Assembly (NCBI GenBank): GCA_964453155.1
Contig: CAYVQU010000007.1
Span: 4,429 to 68,428, forward strand
DNA from: CAYVQU01 sp964453155
GTDB taxonomy: Bacteria; Chloroflexota; Anaerolineae; Anaerolineales; UBA11858
Reading direction: 5' to 3'
Length of the DNA: 64,000 nucleotides
Part shown: positions 35,801 through 44,263 of the stretch, one piece after another
How positions within the stretch are numbered: position 1 is the first letter of the stretch
How the letters are laid out: every line of letters begins with the position of its first letter
Translations under genes and position numbers: made by a program
Notes under the pieces: generated by a model
What the model saw: only the letters and a program-made list of their open reading frames with translations
Told to the model about the DNA's origin: nothing
Databases searched by the model: none

Positions 35801-38466
35801 CCGACTAACTTTACTTCAATACCATGCGCCTCCATCCAGTCCAGCAGGTTTTCTGTGATCAGGGTGGGTTGCCGCGAGCGCAGCACATATTCCGTCAGAC
35901 CATCCCCCATTGGGCGAGTAGGTATTTGAATTTCTTGACTGTCTTCAACCGAAAATGGGAAAGAAAGTTCGTCGGTTTCCGCGTTGTATAGGGCGATAAA
36001 TAAGGTTGAAGTATCAATCAGCCGAGACCCATACATATAAATATTTTGGATAATGGAATTGATATCCAAGTTTTGTGATAGGGTTCGGCTCATCTCATTG
36101 AGGACTTGTAACTCACTGGCGCGGGCCTGGGTTTGATCGAACAGGTTCGCGTTTTGCAGCGCATTTGCCACCTGATCTGCCATGGTTTGTAGGATGGCCA
36201 CATCCTCGCCACTAAAAGCCTCTACTAATGAGCTTTGAATAGTCATTGCCCCAATCACCTGGCCACGGCTAATCAAGGGCAAGGCAATTTCTGTTTGAGT
36301 TTCCGGTAAAAGCGGGTTTACAAACCGGGTGGTTGAAGTCGTAATTTGCTCGGGAGTTTGCGGTTCGGCGCTGCGAATACATTCCCCAATCATTGAACCC
36401 CCACCAATCTCTAATTGGTGACCGCGTTCAATTTGAATCCGCCCAGCCTCCCCAGTACCCGCGCGCAATACGGCCCAGCGACCGGGTTCCTGGGTTAGTT
36501 CGCCACTATGATCAACAAGAAATAAACCAACATAATACAAGTCAAAGCGGTCTTGAATCAGGTTTACAGTTTGCTGAATGAGCGGGTTAGGTTCCAGGAT
36601 TGAACTTGCAGCGCGGGATACTTCTGCGGCGGTTTGCAACTGAACACTGCGGCGTTTAATTTGTTCGAACAAACGGGCATTTCGGATTGCAACCGAAGCC
36701 TGGGCTGCAATCGCACTAACCAGATCAACAGTTTCTTCGTTATAGGCATTGGGCACCGAATGATCTAAAAAGAGCAAACCGATCGTATCTTCACCGGCCA
36801 ATAATGGGGCTCCAATCCAGGAACGAACATGTTCGATCCCTTCAACCTTCTCCCACAAAGGATGTTCATGGGTGTCTGGGATGATGAGCGGGGTTTTGGT
36901 ATCAACAATGGACTTGACCAAGGGATCTTCTGTTAGCGGTCGTAACAGCCGGGGCGAGGCGTCTAATTTTTCGTCCCCTATTTTGCTGAAGGCCGTCAGG
37001 AGACGACGCTGGTCGCCTTCAACACTTTGCAGTGAAGCGGTTGAGAATTCAACCACATCTGTTAACTGAGCCAATAATCGGTTACCCACATCTTCCAGTT
37101 CGAGGGTGGCGCCAACCACCCGGGCAGTCTCACTCAACGTGTCCGCGATTTGCCGGCGGCGCTGCTCCTCCTGGAAAAGCTGTGAGTTGGCCAGGGCTGT
37201 AGCAACCTGGTTGGCCATCGCGTTCAATAACTCAACATCACCTTGAGTGAAATTGTTTTGATCCGGCCGATTAATCGTTGTTATTGTCCCGAAAACTTCA
37301 TCGCGGTAGATTAGAGGAACGACGATCAAAGACCCCGCTTCGGTTTGCTCCCGGACTTTTCGAGCTTCGGCAGACTCCCGCAGATCAATTTTCTCTTTAA
37401 GAGAAAGTGCGGGTTCGCGTTCTCGCATACACCACCCCGTCAAACCGTCCATTAAATCGGAATATGTGTTTTCGTTGATTTCAATAGGGGGGGCATTACT
37501 CTCAAAGAAGTGGGTTAATATTTCTTTTTGGGTGTCAAAAACAGCAATTAAGGTGCGATTAGCCGGTAGAACCTTCGTAATTGAATCAATAACCGCCTGA
37601 AGTAATTCTTCGAGATTTTCGAATGCAATTGCAGCCTGGCCCACGTTGTATAGGGCCTCGGTTCGCGACAGGGATACTTGGGTTTCCTGAAACAATCGGG
37701 CATTCTCGAGGGCAAGAGCCAACTGGTCAGCCACTTGCTCTACCAGCCGTAGTTCATCCTGGTTCCATTTTCGATTGGGGTCTGGGTCGATGATCTCCAT
37801 CAATCCTAATGATTGATCTTGGAGATCAACCGGTACGGCTAAGGTTGCGGGAGCTTCGGCCGTGGCCTCAATGGCGATACTCTCTCGTTTCAAAGCACTG
37901 GCCCGGCCGACATCTGTTAGGGGTTGGGTTACCGATAAAACTTGGTCGGCCTCGATGGCCACTCCTAATGCCTGGAAATCGGATGATAATGTTTGGGTGG
38001 ATCGCTGACCGGGGTGTTCACCTTCACCCTGACCGACCGGTGGTTGAAACTTGTTGTCGGTTGGCTCAGCTATTACCTGATTTAAACCTTGCCAGCCAAT
38101 AACCTGATTTTCGTCATCAAAGATCGGTTTAATATTGACTCGAACCAATAAATCGATCCCCGAAGGAACCTCGAAATTTATTTCAAGTTCATGAAACTGC
38201 GGGTCTTCCGCAATAACCATTTCCAGGGTCTTAGCCGATTCTGCTGTCACCAGATATGAGCAGATCGATTTTCCAATAAAAGTCTCTGGGGCATACCCTA
38301 AGATGCTTTCAACTTCAGGGCTGCACGCGACATATCGACCTGCCGGGTCACATTCCCAAATCCAACCCGAGATGTTCTCATCTTCGGAGGTGGTTTTGGA
38401 AGCCTTGTCCTCTAAATCTGAAAACAGATCGTTAAGCCGGTTGTGTAATTCTTTCTGTTTTGACAT
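29848..38466 (-). CDS. Giant multi-GAF hybrid histidine kinase (2872 aa)
   Basis: Cytosolic: no signal peptide or membrane helix. Order: coiled N-terminus; PAS (about 32-132, GWIWECDPAGRYVACSPE); compressed GAF (about 175-265); then 13 full GAFs of about 170 residues each, joined by helices ending in LFxQTQ-type motifs, up to about 2510. HisKA has LANMSHELRTPLNSIIGFSR (His near 2523). HATPase has NLISNAAKFT, VKDTGLGIG, FEPFVQVD and GGTGLGLSI. A terminal REC has its Asp near 2805 (ITLDIMLPDHDGW) and Lys in DYLVKP. The GAFs fall into subtypes: nos. 4, 7 and 8 share SWLGVPL or WLGVPM, and nos. 3 and 12 match the ERF..YHxxIFLLD type of the neighbouring receptors. Start ATG 38466 has AGGAG ten bases upstream, inside the parA-like gene. 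Confidence 0.9.
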   Translation of the reverse strand: MSKQKELHNRLNDLFSDLEDKASKTTSEDENISGWIWECDPAGRYVACSPEVESILGYAPETFIGKSICSYLVTAESAKTLEMVIAEDPQFHELEINFEVPSGIDLLVRVNIKPIFDDENQVIGWQGLNQVIAEPTDNKFQPPVGQGEGEHPGQRSTQTLSSDFQALGVAIEADQVLSVTQPLTDVGRASALKRESIAIEATAEAPATLAVPVDLQDQSLGLMEIIDPDPNRKWNQDELRLVEQVADQLALALENARLFQETQVSLSRTEALYNVGQAAIAFENLEELLQAVIDSITKVLPANRTLIAVFDTQKEILTHFFESNAPPIEINENTYSDLMDGLTGWCMREREPALSLKEKIDLRESAEARKVREQTEAGSLIVVPLIYRDEVFGTITTINRPDQNNFTQGDVELLNAMANQVATALANSQLFQEEQRRRQIADTLSETARVVGATLELEDVGNRLLAQLTDVVEFSTASLQSVEGDQRRLLTAFSKIGDEKLDASPRLLRPLTEDPLVKSIVDTKTPLIIPDTHEHPLWEKVEGIEHVRSWIGAPLLAGEDTIGLLFLDHSVPNAYNEETVDLVSAIAAQASVAIRNARLFEQIKRRSVQLQTAAEVSRAASSILEPNPLIQQTVNLIQDRFDLYYVGLFLVDHSGELTQEPGRWAVLRAGTGEAGRIQIERGHQLEIGGGSMIGECIRSAEPQTPEQITTSTTRFVNPLLPETQTEIALPLISRGQVIGAMTIQSSLVEAFSGEDVAILQTMADQVANALQNANLFDQTQARASELQVLNEMSRTLSQNLDINSIIQNIYMYGSRLIDTSTLFIALYNAETDELSFPFSVEDSQEIQIPTRPMGDGLTEYVLRSRQPTLITENLLDWMEAHGIEVKLVGEMSQSWLGVPLAIGDRALGIICVQNKASHHFSDQDLELLVAIASQSAIAIQNSNLFSQTQAALSETEELVRRLALLNDLSEELSRAESFPEAYNFITTKSEQIFTADRITLAMLVPTQDAIEVVAIRGETGTTVIGDIVPLADSTLESVVQQNRTIVVPDTNQEALGAVRSFMVAPVAFGTQIVGTLNIGSLKPNAYGSRDENLLQQLVAVIGSNLENRRLLDQVQEALSETESLLSITNVASSSLELQTTLKEVLDLVLNTIDSEIGLITIANAYTGKLDLLAHELPEAMLLSIQENGLEGSLCEMVYLGKEPIYFDDLSKITDIEVSGPINLGYQSYQGVPLEAKGEILGTLCTFSTQKLSPESNDISLLSAVGQQIGVAIENANLFEQTQDQAAELAVLNEMSRVLSTLFDLDEIMGTIHEYSSRLMDTTYFFISLYNQRNDTVSFPLVYEQGELSNIPTMKKRRGLTQHVIDTKKPLLISENIEEVIKELGLEKIIIGAPAQSWLGVPLIIGDDVLGVIATQNADTPHVFNEHHQDLLISIARQSAIAIQTARLFQATQKQTDDLSILNDMGRELTTILEREQVFETVYRYTSQLLDTTNFFIATFDDEQTEISVEFNVFNGEPAETFTQPAGKGLTGYILKNGEALLLEDDVLTHMENLGAEFVPLGDSGPPLCWLGVPMLVGEKVVGVITVQSVTTPRLYDTRQRDLLASIASQTAISLQNVEFFDQTQQRSEELALINNIVSQVASSLDLSVSLDIVASELGRALNIQTGIALLNNARTTFTIIAAYSPNPERPSAVGVELPVEGNLSSQKVIETGQSLVVDDAQNDPITAPIHEVMKSHGVVSLAIMPLISAGRVIGTVGLDILEAGRRFTEEEIRLAETIIGQAASAIENSRLFSQTQQQLEDLQIIQSTTSELSESLSFEDVSKTLINSVAQAAEADSVSLFMLQGENMIRSGSYPELTAGESTIGESIPLESYPLTQQVIRTRQPSNIFADDPRLQEHARENFKAAGIAANATVPMVGPEGVIGVISLNRQTPKGTFANEDIRMATTLANQAAIAIQNSRLFDQVETALNEMAALYQASSELNTVQSYAEILSVLRNHSILGEGVVSVSVSLFDQVWDTDTQPEWLIPIARWNKLTEGPREKNQRYPLSAWSTAEDLLNPGEAVIITDIANDPRLDEVGRQVYVDHYQADSLVFAPLVAGGQWFGHIIAIYEIKQDFAENDIRQMMSLVGQAAVAIQNIRSLEDSIRKAGQLETAAEIARDTSATLSQEELLIRSVNSVRDRFDFYHSSIFLLDETGQNAVIQAATGEAGVQMMETGHGLAVGSKSIIGAVTASGEYLVINDVSQDKTHQPHPLLPDTAAELAIPLKIGNRVIGALDVQATEIDTFQDDDITVLQTLADQISVAIANARAYQAVQEAIAETERRVQDLTTLSDASQNLSRAPLETREVANVISLQIANLIPDEASCSIALLDSIDPNSMITISSLGLTEGHQGLDDDPSIWNFALSEYPATAKVLETQEVLVVNIGDEDADPAEIAYMTENKVGTMVVLPLAVKGQTIGVIEIETRHNEYSFSDDEINLLMTLANQAAISLENARLYEEQFETAEQLRELDQLKSQFLANMSHELRTPLNSIIGFSRVIMKGIDGPVTDLQQQDLGAIYNAGQHLLKMINDILDISKIDAGKMELAFEDVIVTDIINSVMSTARGLIKDKPVELIAAIEEDLPIVNADSTRVRQILLNLISNAAKFTDEGSITMTARQQTNESGLPELYISVKDTGLGIGAADQDKLFEPFVQVDGSPTRATGGTGLGLSITSLLVELHGGEIGLVSEEGKGSDFFFTLPLDDRALLPPDVDGGNTVLAIDDDMQVIHLYERYLSGSEYDIVPLTDPSKTMEFARQIQPFAITLDIMLPDHDGWQLLEELQADPQTRNIPVIICSILEDIDKGFDLGATDYLVKPILGDDFVASLNRIKEYQ

Positions 38467-39214
38467 ATTGTGTCAACTCCTGCGCTAGAGTGGTATATTG
38501 CTGCGCACTCCGGCTGCTGGGGAGATAGTGGGTAATAGGTTGGCCAGCGATGGCACATTCACGCAATTTGCTGTCGGTTTGGATCATCGTATCGAAAACG
38601 GCCGCATCGAAAGTTGTTTTGAGTTGTTGACTCAGTGTATTATGCGAACCAATGCGGATATCAAGCATTGTTATGAGAATCCGATATTTCAAACCTGGAT
38701 TTTCAGATTTTCGAATGGATTGGATCATGCTCATCATATTGCGCAGTGCATAGGCTGAGAAATATTCTGCCTGGGTTGGGATAATTAACAAATCTGCCGC
38801 GGTGATGGCATTCAGCGTAACAACCCCTAGGGATGGCGGGCAATCCAAGATGATCAAGTCATAATGGGAAATGGTTTCGAGCGCAGTTTTTAAGATTGAT
38901 TTGTAATCTTGTCGGATCGGTAAAAAGCGCTCGGTTAATCCCATTTCAGAATTTGAGGGGATCAAATCTAAACCAGGGATGGCGGTCTCACGAGAAACGC
39001 TGACCGGTTTTGCCGAGTAAAGCATCACATCCGCGATTGACCGCCGGACTTTATGGGGGGCAATCCCCATTGCCAAAGATAAATTGGCTTGCGGGTCTAA
39101 ATCAACCAGCAAAACTTCGTATCCTTTCTCAACGAAAGCCCCGCCAATGGAAACCGCGGTAGTGGTTTTTGCCACTCCACCTTTTTCATTTGAAACTGCA
39201 ATAACGTTCGTCAT
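38432..39214 (-). CDS. Orphan ParA/Soj-family ATPase
   Basis: 260 residues. The deviant Walker A motif NEKGGVAKTTTAVSIGG has the signature Lys11 and catalytic Lys16. Walker A' is VDLDPQANLS and Walker B is LIILDCPPSLG. There is no N-terminal helix-turn-helix, so it is of the short chromosomal Soj/ParA or cargo-positioning type. No parB gene or parS-like site is adjacent. Instead it sits eight bases after the LacI-GAF receptor gene and its 3' end overlaps the giant kinase by 35 bases. ParA relatives position chemoreceptor arrays and other cytosolic assemblies on the nucleoid. That role is an inference here. Confidence 0.88.
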   Translation of the reverse strand: MTNVIAVSNEKGGVAKTTTAVSIGGAFVEKGYEVLLVDLDPQANLSLAMGIAPHKVRRSIADVMLYSAKPVSVSRETAIPGLDLIPSNSEMGLTERFLPIRQDYKSILKTALETISHYDLIILDCPPSLGVVTLNAITAADLLIIPTQAEYFSAYALRNMMSMIQSIRKSENPGLKYRILITMLDIRIGSHNTLSQQLKTTFDAAVFDTMIQTDSKLRECAIAGQPITHYLPSSRSAQQYTTLAQELTQYVKTERITQPA

Positions 39215-39222
39215 AACATCAT

Positions 39223-42200
39223 TTAAGAATTTGATTCTTTCGATTGGACCACGACTTGGGCGCGCTGGGCTTGTAAGGCCTCCCGGAGTTCGCTAGCTGC
39301 AGTGTGCAGCATCGCCTGAGGATCAGTGGTTGCTCGAATTTTGGTTGTAATTTCAGTTACCAGGCGCTCGCGGGCGGCCCGCCGTTGGGTGGTATCGAGC
39401 AAGCGCAAGGTTTCGGCTGCCAGACCAAACTGCTCGCTGACAGCCTCAGCAATCGCAATATCATCGGGTGACCAAGAGTCTTTGTCGGGAGGTAAATTGA
39501 AGCCCAAAGCCCCAATGGGTTCATCGCGAAGTAGCACGGGGACGGCCAAGATTGTATTGGTGCCATTCTCGTCTGCTAAAACGATGGAACGCTTTTCTTG
39601 CATGGCGACTTGTACTTCAGGTAGTAACTCATTTCCTAATGGAATGATATCGGCATCCGTACTTTGATATCCGGTTTTTGTCTGATTTTGTGTGAATTCA
39701 GACCAGGCCTGGGTCAAGTAACGCCGTTGCGTGCGTTCTAACTCAACCAGCGCAGTTTGGGTTTGTTCGAACAGACGAGTATTTTGAATCGCGCTGGCAA
39801 TCTGGTTGGCCATCGTAGTCAGACTGGCAGCATCTTCGGGGGTGAATGCATGAGCTGCCGTGCTCTGAATAGTGAGGGCCCCAAATGTAGATCCTCGGCT
39901 GGTCAGCGGTAAGGCCATCTCTGAGCGGGTGTCTGGTAAGTGGGGGTTGCGTAAGTGTATCGGTGCTTGCTCCACTTCAAGCTGAACATCAGCTTGACCG
40001 CTCTCAATACACCGACCGATCATGGATCCGCCACCGACCTCTAATTTCCAGTTTTGAGCCAACATTTGCTGCCCCGCCTCGCCGGTACCGGCCTGGAGGT
40101 CGGCCCATTGCTGGCTCTCATCTACCAGGAATAAACCCACATAGTAGAGATTGAACCGATCGCGGATGACGTCCACAACACGAGGGAGCAAAACATCAAC
40201 ATCCAAGATGGATGAGATTGCACCCGCAACTTCTGCCGCGGCACTTAATTGGGCCGACCGTCGTTCATTCAAAGCTAGGCTGGCTTGCATTTCATCAAAC
40301 AATCGGGTATTCATCAATGCCGCGGAAATCTGGTTGGCAACTGAAGTTGCTAGACCCAGATCCATATTTGTAAAGTCAGGACTTTCGAGGCGTTTGATGA
40401 GCGTCATTGTGCCGAAGGTTTCGCGCTGAGAATGTAGCGGCGCGATGATAATTGAACCAGCTCCGAAATCTTCCCGCCTTTTTTGTGCCTCCGGGCTTTC
40501 ACGGGGATCGGGGATCATTGTTTTTGGAGAGAAAATGGGTTCCAGATCGCGCAATGCCAACCCACTTAACCCCTCCCATAACTCTCCATAACTGGCTCGA
40601 TCAAATTCTTCTGGGGCGTGGGGGCCAGCCATGCTCACCAACTCAACGGTTTCAGTAGCGGTATCGATGATGTTGATTACTACGATATCGGCCTGAGTCC
40701 CATCAGCAGTCCCTTCTACGGCTGCCTGGACCGCCTCAGCCACGCTGGTAACATCTCTTAGCCGACGGCTGGTAATATTGAGGATATTAGCGCGATTGAG
40801 GGCCGCACTGGTGGTGACCGAGAGTTTTAGCCCATGAAGACTACTGCTGATATATTCGGCCAGATTGAGATATTGGCTGCTAATTTGGGGGCTATATTCA
40901 AAGATCACATATCCGTGACTGGTTGTTTGGTGGTAAATAGGGCGGATGACCAATGAAACGGACTGCGTTTCTGGGAGAAGTTGATCAGGAATGATCTGAC
41001 TTTTGGGGAGCAGCGTGTCGGTTAAAACCCCGGTGGAAGTAAAAAGGATGGGGATTTGATACTGGTTCGCGGCAATTTCGTTATCGGGTTGTAAAATCAA
41101 CCCAAAACCAGGGACGCCTAAAAATTGCAGCCCGTTGGCCATGATTTCGTAAAATGTAGGAAAATCCGCGGCAGTATTGAGGGCTTGTCCCCATTCACGA
41201 ATATTGGTTGTGAATTGTTCGGTTGAATTTTGGCGCTGCTTCTGACCTCGAAGGGCGATATCACTTAACAGGGTTTGGGATTGAAATAGCCAGGTTTCGA
41301 TTTGGGCACTTAACGTCAACTCCTTGAAATCAGGCGGTAATAGGAATTGCCGCAGAAATCTCAGCATGTTTTGCCAGTGTTGAAGTTGGTCGGTTTGAGT
41401 TTGAAGTTGTGTGAATATCCGATTAACTGACCGGATAAATTTGGTTTCATCCTGGGTTTTGATGACGGCCGCAAAAGCAGCGATCAGGTCTGCCGTCGCC
41501 CAGGTTTCATTTGTTGGAATCTCTGCTTTCTCGTTGAGCATGGCGGAAAGCTTTTCTTTTTGTGGGGCTAAGGCGGTTACATCCAACCGGATTTCGGGTG
41601 GCGCGCCCTCGGTAGTTTGTGGCTGGATGGGCAAACATCCACAAGACTCCCTGGTCACCAGAGCGGTAGCCAGCCGGACGATTGGTTCAACTTCAATCCC
41701 GTTAATTTGTTTGAGCAGCAGTTCAACGGCCATCTGACCTTGTCGATGAATGGGTTGGTGGACAGTTGTGAGGGGCGGGGCTGAAAAATTCCCGTCTTCA
41801 ATGTTATCGAAGCCGACGACTGCGATGTCTTGGGGAACATGCAGATCAAAAGATGGCAATGCGGCCATGATCCCAATTGCCATCGTGTCATCGACACATA
41901 CAATGGCATCAACTTTGGCCTGACGATCTGTAAGCAAAGTTGTCACCGCCCCAGTAGGATCAGTATCAAAATCAGGGGGAACCACTAAGTTGGGATCGAA
42001 TTCGATCTCATGATCGTTCAGGGCGGCAAGATAAGCCTGGTATCGTTCTTCGGCCTCCGAATTCCCGGCATATTGCTGAATGAAAGCAATATTTCGATAG
42101 CCATGATCGTCAATTAAGTGAGATACAGCCTGATACATCCCCGAATGGTTATCAATTAATAAACTGGGAATATTTTCCAGCCCTAAAGCAATACTTACAG

Positions 42201-42531
42201 TGGGTAGGGAGGGAAATGTGGCCTGAATTGTTTGGCGAGCCTGTTCAGCAGTATCTGAAAATAACGTGCCGGAGGCAATAATTAACCCGGCAACTGTTTC
42301 GGCGGCTATCAGTTCGTAAATTGCGTTTTCTTGGGCTGCAAACGGTTCATTTCCCTGAAATCCTCCCCCAATAAAAGTGACCAGGTTAACTTGAAGATTT
42401 TCAGCCGCCGCGACAACACCCTGCCATAAAGTTTGTTGATATCCCAGGGAAATATCATCAATGATGAACCCAATTGTAGGGTATGAATTCCGTTGGCTTT
42501 GAGCGGCGTTCTGTTGGGCTGCAGTGGCCAT
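39223..42531 (-). CDS. LacI-type ligand-binding domain fused to GAF domains, no output
   Basis: 1102 residues, cytosolic. Residues about 18-300 are a Peripla_BP_3/LacI-type sugar-binding fold (PTIGFIIDDISLGYQQTLW, IVCVDDTMAIGIM, DIAVVGFDNIEDGNFSAPPL, TVHQPIHRQGQMAVELLLKQ) ending in the RESCGC motif seen in cytosolic sensors of this kind. No helix-turn-helix precedes it and no signal peptide is present. A helical linker (310-440) leads to a divergent GAF (about 440-590), a GAF (600-760), a receptor-type GAF with LPDTRSEMALPL (770-925), a compressed GAF (930-1040) and the shared tail ITTKIRATTDPQAMLHTAAS. No kinase, cyclase or DNA-binding domain. The start shares a base with the upstream stop. 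Confidence 0.87.
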   Translation of the reverse strand: MATAAQQNAAQSQRNSYPTIGFIIDDISLGYQQTLWQGVVAAAENLQVNLVTFIGGGFQGNEPFAAQENAIYELIAAETVAGLIIASGTLFSDTAEQARQTIQATFPSLPTVSIALGLENIPSLLIDNHSGMYQAVSHLIDDHGYRNIAFIQQYAGNSEAEERYQAYLAALNDHEIEFDPNLVVPPDFDTDPTGAVTTLLTDRQAKVDAIVCVDDTMAIGIMAALPSFDLHVPQDIAVVGFDNIEDGNFSAPPLTTVHQPIHRQGQMAVELLLKQINGIEVEPIVRLATALVTRESCGCLPIQPQTTEGAPPEIRLDVTALAPQKEKLSAMLNEKAEIPTNETWATADLIAAFAAVIKTQDETKFIRSVNRIFTQLQTQTDQLQHWQNMLRFLRQFLLPPDFKELTLSAQIETWLFQSQTLLSDIALRGQKQRQNSTEQFTTNIREWGQALNTAADFPTFYEIMANGLQFLGVPGFGLILQPDNEIAANQYQIPILFTSTGVLTDTLLPKSQIIPDQLLPETQSVSLVIRPIYHQTTSHGYVIFEYSPQISSQYLNLAEYISSSLHGLKLSVTTSAALNRANILNITSRRLRDVTSVAEAVQAAVEGTADGTQADIVVINIIDTATETVELVSMAGPHAPEEFDRASYGELWEGLSGLALRDLEPIFSPKTMIPDPRESPEAQKRREDFGAGSIIIAPLHSQRETFGTMTLIKRLESPDFTNMDLGLATSVANQISAALMNTRLFDEMQASLALNERRSAQLSAAAEVAGAISSILDVDVLLPRVVDVIRDRFNLYYVGLFLVDESQQWADLQAGTGEAGQQMLAQNWKLEVGGGSMIGRCIESGQADVQLEVEQAPIHLRNPHLPDTRSEMALPLTSRGSTFGALTIQSTAAHAFTPEDAASLTTMANQIASAIQNTRLFEQTQTALVELERTQRRYLTQAWSEFTQNQTKTGYQSTDADIIPLGNELLPEVQVAMQEKRSIVLADENGTNTILAVPVLLRDEPIGALGFNLPPDKDSWSPDDIAIAEAVSEQFGLAAETLRLLDTTQRRAARERLVTEITTKIRATTDPQAMLHTAASELREALQAQRAQVVVQSKESNS

Positions 42532-44261
42532 TAGCGGGTCTCCTCACGGGCTGAATTGTTGGCATTTGATCCGTTTTCAGGAGCAGACGCGGAATCCTGT
42601 TCGGGGATAGAACCAAACTGGACAAAAGAGCTGGAGGCTCCCAAGGTTTGGGCGACTTCTTGAATAATCGTGTTCATTAAGTTTTCAATATCACCGGCGC
42701 GATGTAGTTTATCGGTGAGGCTGGCCGTAGTCTGTTCGCGCTCGGCCCGACGTTGGGTTTCCTCATACAACCGGGCGGTATCTAAGGTGGATTCAAGTCG
42801 GTCAGTTAAAGTACTTAAGAAATTTATCTCGGTCGTCGTCCAGGCCCCGGAATCATTTTTTTTCTGAACATCGAGTTGACCGACGACCTGCCCGCGGATC
42901 TGAATGGGTATCGATCGAATTTGCTCATTTTCTGGTTCAGGTACGACCTCTGGAGAGCGGATTTCATTTATTCCGGTTTGATTACGCCGATACCCGACCT
43001 GACCATAACGGCTGAGAAATTCCTGCCAGTCTGTTTGAGTTTGTTGACGGTAAGCTTTTCTTTCGGCTTCTAACGCGGCTTCTTTTTCGCTCAATAATTC
43101 GACATTCGATAACAACACTGCAATCTGGTCAGCCAAAATTTGGAATGAATTGGTCGTAGCCGGGCCAAATGGTTGCCTGAGGCGACTTTGCAAGGAAATC
43201 ATCCCCAGAATTTCTTGCCGGGATCGTAAGGGTAAGATGGCAATTGCTTCGGTGTTGGATAACAAATATGGGAAATCGTCGCTAGTAATTTCGGGATCGA
43301 TTACGCGTGATTGGGCTTGCGAGGTGGTCAATACTTCACCAAAAATACCCTCTTTTGCCGGAAACTCATCGTAAAGGTTGGGTAAATTTTGCCCAAATCC
43401 ACCACTGCTGGCCTGGATCGATAAAGTGTCCCGATTGGCATTTAATGTCAGAATTCCGACATGAATTAAATCAAACCGATCTTCGATCAAGGTAGCTGCT
43501 TGAAACATCAATAACTCGGGTTCTAAAATTAAAGAAATTTGACGGCTAATTTCCGTGACTGTTCCTAATATCGATGACCGGGCCTGTAGTGTTTTCGTTT
43601 GTTCCTGGAGAGCGCTTTGTTGTTCCTCTAATTCGGTAGTTAAAACTCGACTTTGGCTAAGCGTAGTGAAAAGGTTGTTTAAGATGGCCGACACCGATGA
43701 AACAACCACAATACCAATGACCAAAAAGGTCGTACCAGTACTAAACCAAGCTGACCAATTATCTGGTTGGGTGAGTATCTCGATAGCGGCATATCCATAG
43801 GGGAGGATCGCCTGCTGGAATAAATACCCAAACAGCAACCAGGTGAAATAACTAACGAAAGATAAGATTAAACCCACTCGGCCGCGAATGAAGATGGCAG
43901 CAAAGATTGGCGCACTAACCAACCATAAACGCCCATCTCCGACCAGGCCTGTTTCGAAAGTCGATAACAACCCTAGCAGGTACAGCAGAAGGATAAAGCT
44001 GCCGGCTCTTAAATTGTAGGCAATTCTACGGATATAAGTAATACTGATCAGCCAGAAATACACCCCAATATAAATTCCCAAGAATACCCAACTACCCCGT
44101 TGGGCCAACGTATAAATGCTGATGAGAACGATAAAAAAGCCAGCAAAAGTACCTAAGGTTAAGATCGCTGAAAAAACGCGCTCTCGCCAAACCTGAAGCG
44201 TGACATCCTCGTCACCCTCAGATTGAGTAAATAGCGGTTCCAGAAAAGGAACAAAATTCAT
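42531..44261 (-). CDS. Membrane GAF receptor, 6-TM input, no output domain
   Basis: 576 residues. Six hydrophobic helices lie within residues 28-195, with almost no extracellular domain, then a coiled coil (about 200-235) and a GAF-like domain (about 240-390) that is more divergent than its paralogues (AIAILPLRSRQEILGMISLQ). A compressed GAF follows (RSIPIQIRGQVVGQLDVQ, AWTTTEINFLSTL), then the shared tail, here degenerate (LTDKLHRAGDIENLMNTIIQ). No HisKA, GGDEF, MCP or HTH region. GGAGGAG lies eight bases ahead of the start. The N-terminal bundle may sense a membrane or lipid signal. Confidence 0.82.
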   Translation of the reverse strand: MNFVPFLEPLFTQSEGDEDVTLQVWRERVFSAILTLGTFAGFFIVLISIYTLAQRGSWVFLGIYIGVYFWLISITYIRRIAYNLRAGSFILLLYLLGLLSTFETGLVGDGRLWLVSAPIFAAIFIRGRVGLILSFVSYFTWLLFGYLFQQAILPYGYAAIEILTQPDNWSAWFSTGTTFLVIGIVVVSSVSAILNNLFTTLSQSRVLTTELEEQQSALQEQTKTLQARSSILGTVTEISRQISLILEPELLMFQAATLIEDRFDLIHVGILTLNANRDTLSIQASSGGFGQNLPNLYDEFPAKEGIFGEVLTTSQAQSRVIDPEITSDDFPYLLSNTEAIAILPLRSRQEILGMISLQSRLRQPFGPATTNSFQILADQIAVLLSNVELLSEKEAALEAERKAYRQQTQTDWQEFLSRYGQVGYRRNQTGINEIRSPEVVPEPENEQIRSIPIQIRGQVVGQLDVQKKNDSGAWTTTEINFLSTLTDRLESTLDTARLYEETQRRAEREQTTASLTDKLHRAGDIENLMNTIIQEVAQTLGASSSFVQFGSIPEQDSASAPENGSNANNSAREETR

Positions 44262-44263
44262 GG

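Noticed and set aside
30022..38102. Plus-strand open frames opposite the giant kinase gene
   Set aside because: Short, without ribosome sites or recognisable protein features, and fully explained as shadows of the coding strand.
38432..39214. ParA as a sign of a plasmid or replication-partition locus
   Set aside because: No parB, rep gene, iterons or parS-like repeats nearby. Neighbours are signalling genes and the window also holds core metabolism genes.
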